Part shown: positions 61,402-64,000 of the stretch, in pieces
Layout: each line of letters starts with the position of its first letter
How positions within the stretch are numbered: the stretch's first letter is position 1
Origin: Collinsella sp. OM04-5
Lineage (GTDB): Bacteria > Actinomycetota > Coriobacteriia > Coriobacteriales > Coriobacteriaceae
DNA length: 64,000 nucleotides
Direction: 5' to 3'
Assembly: GCF_003439125.1 (NCBI RefSeq)
Contig: NZ_QSUU01000004.1
Coordinates: forward strand, 1-64,000
Program-made: the position numbers and the translations under genes
Notes under the pieces: model-generated
Database searches by the model: none
Seen by the model: the letters and a program-made list of their open reading frames with translations, nothing else
Told to the model about the DNA's origin: nothing

Positions 61402-62502
61402 TTACTCATCCATGAGATAGTAGTGGCCCAGAGCGTCGGCACCCAGGATGGCGTTTGCGACCATCTCGGGCGTCACCTCAAACGGCATGTTGCACATGGT
61501 GTCATCGGGCGCGCACGCGGCCTCGGCAACAATCATGGCCTGCTCGCGTGTAAGCTCGGCAACGCCAAGTTCCTTCATCGTGACCGGCAGGCCCAGTTCA
61601 ATGCAGAAGCCCAAGACTTCCTCGAGCTTCTCGGTCGGGGCATCCTCGAGTACCAGCTGGACGATGGTGCCGAAGGCGACCTTCTCGCCGTGGTACATGC
61701 CGTGGCACTCGGGCAGCATCGTCAGACCATTGTGGATGGCATGAGCAGCAGCAAGGCCCGAGCTCTCAAAGCCAATGCCCGAAAGCAGCGTATTGGCCTC
61801 GATGATATGCTCGACGGCAGGCGTGAGCGCACCCTTCTCCAGCGCGACCTTGGCCTTGACGCCATCGGCCATAAGCGTCTCGTAGCAGAGCTTGGCGAGC
61901 GCCAGGCCGGCCATGCCGCCTTTGCCACCGGCGCAGGTGCCACCGTCGGCATCGTGCGTCGCCTGGGCCTCAAAGTAGGTTGCGAGCGCATCGCCCATAC
62001 CTGCCACCGTCAGGCGTACCGGGCTCGCCGCGATAACCGTCGTATCCATAAGAACGATATTGGGGTTCGCCTTAAGGAACAGGTACTTATCGAACTGGCC
62101 GTCATCGGTATAGAGCACGGAGAGCGCCGAGCACGGGGCATCGGTCGAAGCGATGGTGGGGCAAATGATGACCGGGGACTCCAGGTAGTAGGCGACGGCC
62201 TTGGCGGTGTCGAGGATCTTGCCGCCACCGACGCCAACGATGATGTCGCAACCGTTGTCGTGAGCGAGTGCAACCAGGCGATCGACCTCGCTCTTGGAGC
62301 ACTCGCCGTTAAAGTCCTCAAACAGCAGCTCGGCCTTAGCCTCGGCAAAACCGCCCTCGATCTTGGCACCGACGCGCTTCTTGCCCGAAGGCGTCACGAT
62401 GACGAGGGCCTTAGCGCCGAGCGGCTCGACATAGGAGCCGAGCTTGGCGAGCTCGTCCGGACCCTGGATGTACTTGCTGGGGCTATTGAAAATTGCAGCC
62501 AT
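61402..62502 (-). CDS. gldA: Glycerol dehydrogenase
   Basis: 366-aa NAD-dependent enzyme: IIVGVGGGKILDTAKAVAYY, PTIASTDAPCSALSVLY, and metal-binding D in GMGDALATYFEAQ, H in AAHAIHNGL and H in GMYHGEKVAFG. It matches GldA in length and motifs. It likely oxidises glycerol or reduces dihydroxyacetone in fermentation. Flanked on both sides by strong terminators, so monocistronic. Confidence 0.92.
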   Translation of the reverse strand: MAAIFNSPSKYIQGPDELAKLGSYVEPLGAKALVIVTPSGKKRVGAKIEGGFAEAKAELLFEDFNGECSKSEVDRLVALAHDNGCDIIVGVGGGKILDTAKAVAYYLESPVIICPTIASTDAPCSALSVLYTDDGQFDKYLFLKANPNIVLMDTTVIAASPVRLTVAGMGDALATYFEAQATHDADGGTCAGGKGGMAGLALAKLCYETLMADGVKAKVALEKGALTPAVEHIIEANTLLSGIGFESSGLAAAHAIHNGLTMLPECHGMYHGEKVAFGTIVQLVLEDAPTEKLEEVLGFCIELGLPVTMKELGVAELTREQAMIVAEAACAPDDTMCNMPFEVTPEMVANAILGADALGHYYLMDE

Positions 62503-62526
62503 AACTATCCCATTCTCTAAAAGAAA

Positions 62527-62571
62527 AAAGAAAGGGGCTCCGTACAGATACGTGCGGAGCCCCTCGTTACG
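62527..62571 (-). terminator. Terminator of the iron alcohol dehydrogenase gene
   Basis: GGGGCTCCG / CGGAGCCCC stem; the minus-strand reading is followed by TTTCTTTTTT. Confidence 0.9.
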
Positions 62572-62585
62572 ATAACAAGAGTCGA

Positions 62586-63809
62586 TTAGAAATCGATGTC
62601 GGTGTCGTAGTAGCAGGCCTTGAGGATCTTCTCGAAGTCGGCAGCCTTGGTCTCACGCGGGTTCTCCGGCGTGCAGGCGTCGGTCTCGGCGTTCGCGGCG
62701 ATCTCGGGCAGCTTGGCGAGGAACTCCTCCTCGGAAACCATCTGCGGGTTCTCGGCGTCGACCTTCACGCCGCCATTCGCGTAATCCTTGATGGACTGCG
62801 GAATGTTGAGCTGGTCGTTGAGGTCGCGGATCTTCTGGACGAGCGCAGCGATGAGCTCCTCGTTGGTCTCGCCGGGAAGGTGCAGGATCTCCTTGGCCAC
62901 GTAAGCGTAACGCTCGGCAGCACGGGGATCCTTGGAGTTCCACTGGATGACCTTGCCCAGGTACATGGCGTTAGCAGCACCGTGGATGATGTGGCCGTTC
63001 TCAAAGGCTGCACCGGTCTTGTGAGCCATGGAGTGAACGATGCCGAGCAGACCCGAGGAGAAGGCGATACCGGCGATGCACTGAGCCTCGTGCATGTGCT
63101 GACGAGCCTCATGGTCGCCAGCATAGGACTTGGGCAGCCACTCGACGATCTCGCGGATGCCGTGCAGGGCGTTGGCATCGGTGAACATAGAAGCGCAGGT
63201 GGAAACGTAGGCCTCCATGCAGTGGGTCAGAGCGTCCATGCCGGTGTGAGCGCAAAGCTTAGCAGGCATGGTGTAGGTGAGCTCGGGGTCGACGATGGCG
63301 ACATCCGGGGTGATGTTGAAGTCGGCCAGCGGGTACTTGATGCCCTTGGCGTAGTCGGTGATGACGGAGAAGGCAGTGACCTCGGTAGCGGTACCGGAGG
63401 TAGAGGAGATGGCGCAGAAATGAGCCTTCTGACGCAGCTCGGGGAAGCTGAACGGCTGGATGATGTTATCGAAGGACTCCTCGGGATACTCGTAGAAGAC
63501 CCACATGGCCTTAGCGGCATCGATGGGCGAGCCGCCGCCGATGGCGATAATCCAGTCGGGCTCGAACTCGCGCATGGCCTCGGCGCCCTTCATGACCGTC
63601 TCGATGGACGGATCGGACTCGACGCCCTCGAACAGCTTGACCTCGAAGCCGCCTTCCTTAAGGTCGGCCTCAACGTCCTGCAAGAACCCGCCGCGGCGCA
63701 TAGAGCTGCCGCCAGAAACGATGATGGCCTTCTTGCCCTTGAGGTTCTTCACCTCGTGGCGAGCGCCCTCACCAAAGTACAGATCGCGAGGATTGGTAAA
63801 ACGTCCCAT
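62586..63809 (-). CDS. Iron-containing alcohol dehydrogenase (butanol dehydrogenase type)
   Basis: 407-aa enzyme: WIIAIGGGSPIDAAKAMWVF (NAD site), CAISSTSGTATEVTAFSVI, and metal ligands in TGMDALTHCMEAY and GIVHSMAHKTGAAFENGHII. It reduces aldehydes such as butyraldehyde with NAD(P)H. The start at 63809 follows AGGAGGCACAGT. The 190 bases upstream to the window end contain no gene I can support. Confidence 0.92.
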   Translation of the reverse strand: MGRFTNPRDLYFGEGARHEVKNLKGKKAIIVSGGSSMRRGGFLQDVEADLKEGGFEVKLFEGVESDPSIETVMKGAEAMREFEPDWIIAIGGGSPIDAAKAMWVFYEYPEESFDNIIQPFSFPELRQKAHFCAISSTSGTATEVTAFSVITDYAKGIKYPLADFNITPDVAIVDPELTYTMPAKLCAHTGMDALTHCMEAYVSTCASMFTDANALHGIREIVEWLPKSYAGDHEARQHMHEAQCIAGIAFSSGLLGIVHSMAHKTGAAFENGHIIHGAANAMYLGKVIQWNSKDPRAAERYAYVAKEILHLPGETNEELIAALVQKIRDLNDQLNIPQSIKDYANGGVKVDAENPQMVSEEEFLAKLPEIAANAETDACTPENPRETKAADFEKILKACYYDTDIDF

Positions 63810-64000
63810 ACTGTGCCTCCTAAACAAGCCCCTCTTAGACTTGCGTATATAACGGAGCACCCGATTGGCTCCGTTAGGACCGTTTTGCGCGTTGCCGGCG
63901 ATGACAATGCGCGATGTCTAAACGTCTCAACGCTCAGACAAACACTATTCTACCGTTCTGGTTGGTCAGTTATTCACCTAAAGCCGACAATGATGAAACG

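Overview
The window looks like a chromosomal segment of a Coriobacteriia member, most likely Collinsella or a close relative. The reasons are high GC, a CoA-disulfide reductase/rhodanese fusion, dense Fe-S and Fe-alcohol-dehydrogenase metabolism, a Coriobacteriia-style surface protein with a C-terminal anchor, and a family of palindromic intergenic repeats built on TGTGACAAAGGGAC. This assignment is inference from gene content. I ran no search.

Layout. 1-31 kb is mostly backbone: dus; two membrane proteins; a MacB-type ABC exporter; CoADR-RHD; a thiol-redox export operon (TlpA-like lipoprotein, NapH-like ferredoxin, CD1871A-type CXXC micro-protein) divergent from a two-component system; a stand-alone GMP synthetase ATP-PPase; a LuxR regulator with a 1455-aa surface protein; an XRE/membrane pair; an acetyltransferase; a type II topoisomerase pair; and a DUF4143 ATPase. 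It ends in a tetR-divergent cassette of three sirtuin-like genes. 31.4-35.7 kb holds a second, broken copy of that cassette, whose middle has been replaced by a radical SAM mobile pair and whose end abuts an IS200/IS605 element.

35.7-53.6 kb is an accessory and defence region. It contains a single-chain nuclease-methylase-specificity protein followed by a tyrosine recombinase and a promoterless spare specificity cassette; decayed DUF3800, IS30 and AbiE genes; an Abi_2/AbiF-like HEPN RNase gene with two tandem small-RNA genes immediately downstream; a yjdF riboswitch and gene; a possible ToxN/AbiQ-like toxin; three methyltransferases; and a KAP NTPase + DUF262/HNH pair. This region abuts the 3' end of guaA. 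Several degenerate copies of the guaA 3' end (46879, 49439, 53142, 53600) indicate stepwise island integration at that gene.

53.6-64 kb returns to backbone: guaA, asparaginase, an XRE/palindrome unit, YchF, a poly-ferredoxin, and three iron-dependent alcohol/glycerol dehydrogenases.

The strongest candidates for undescribed biology are the AbiF-like gene with twin RNAs (44.0-45.2 kb), the tetR-sirtuin triads (28.2-34.9 kb), and the directly repeated specificity-cassette switch (36.1-41.6 kb).
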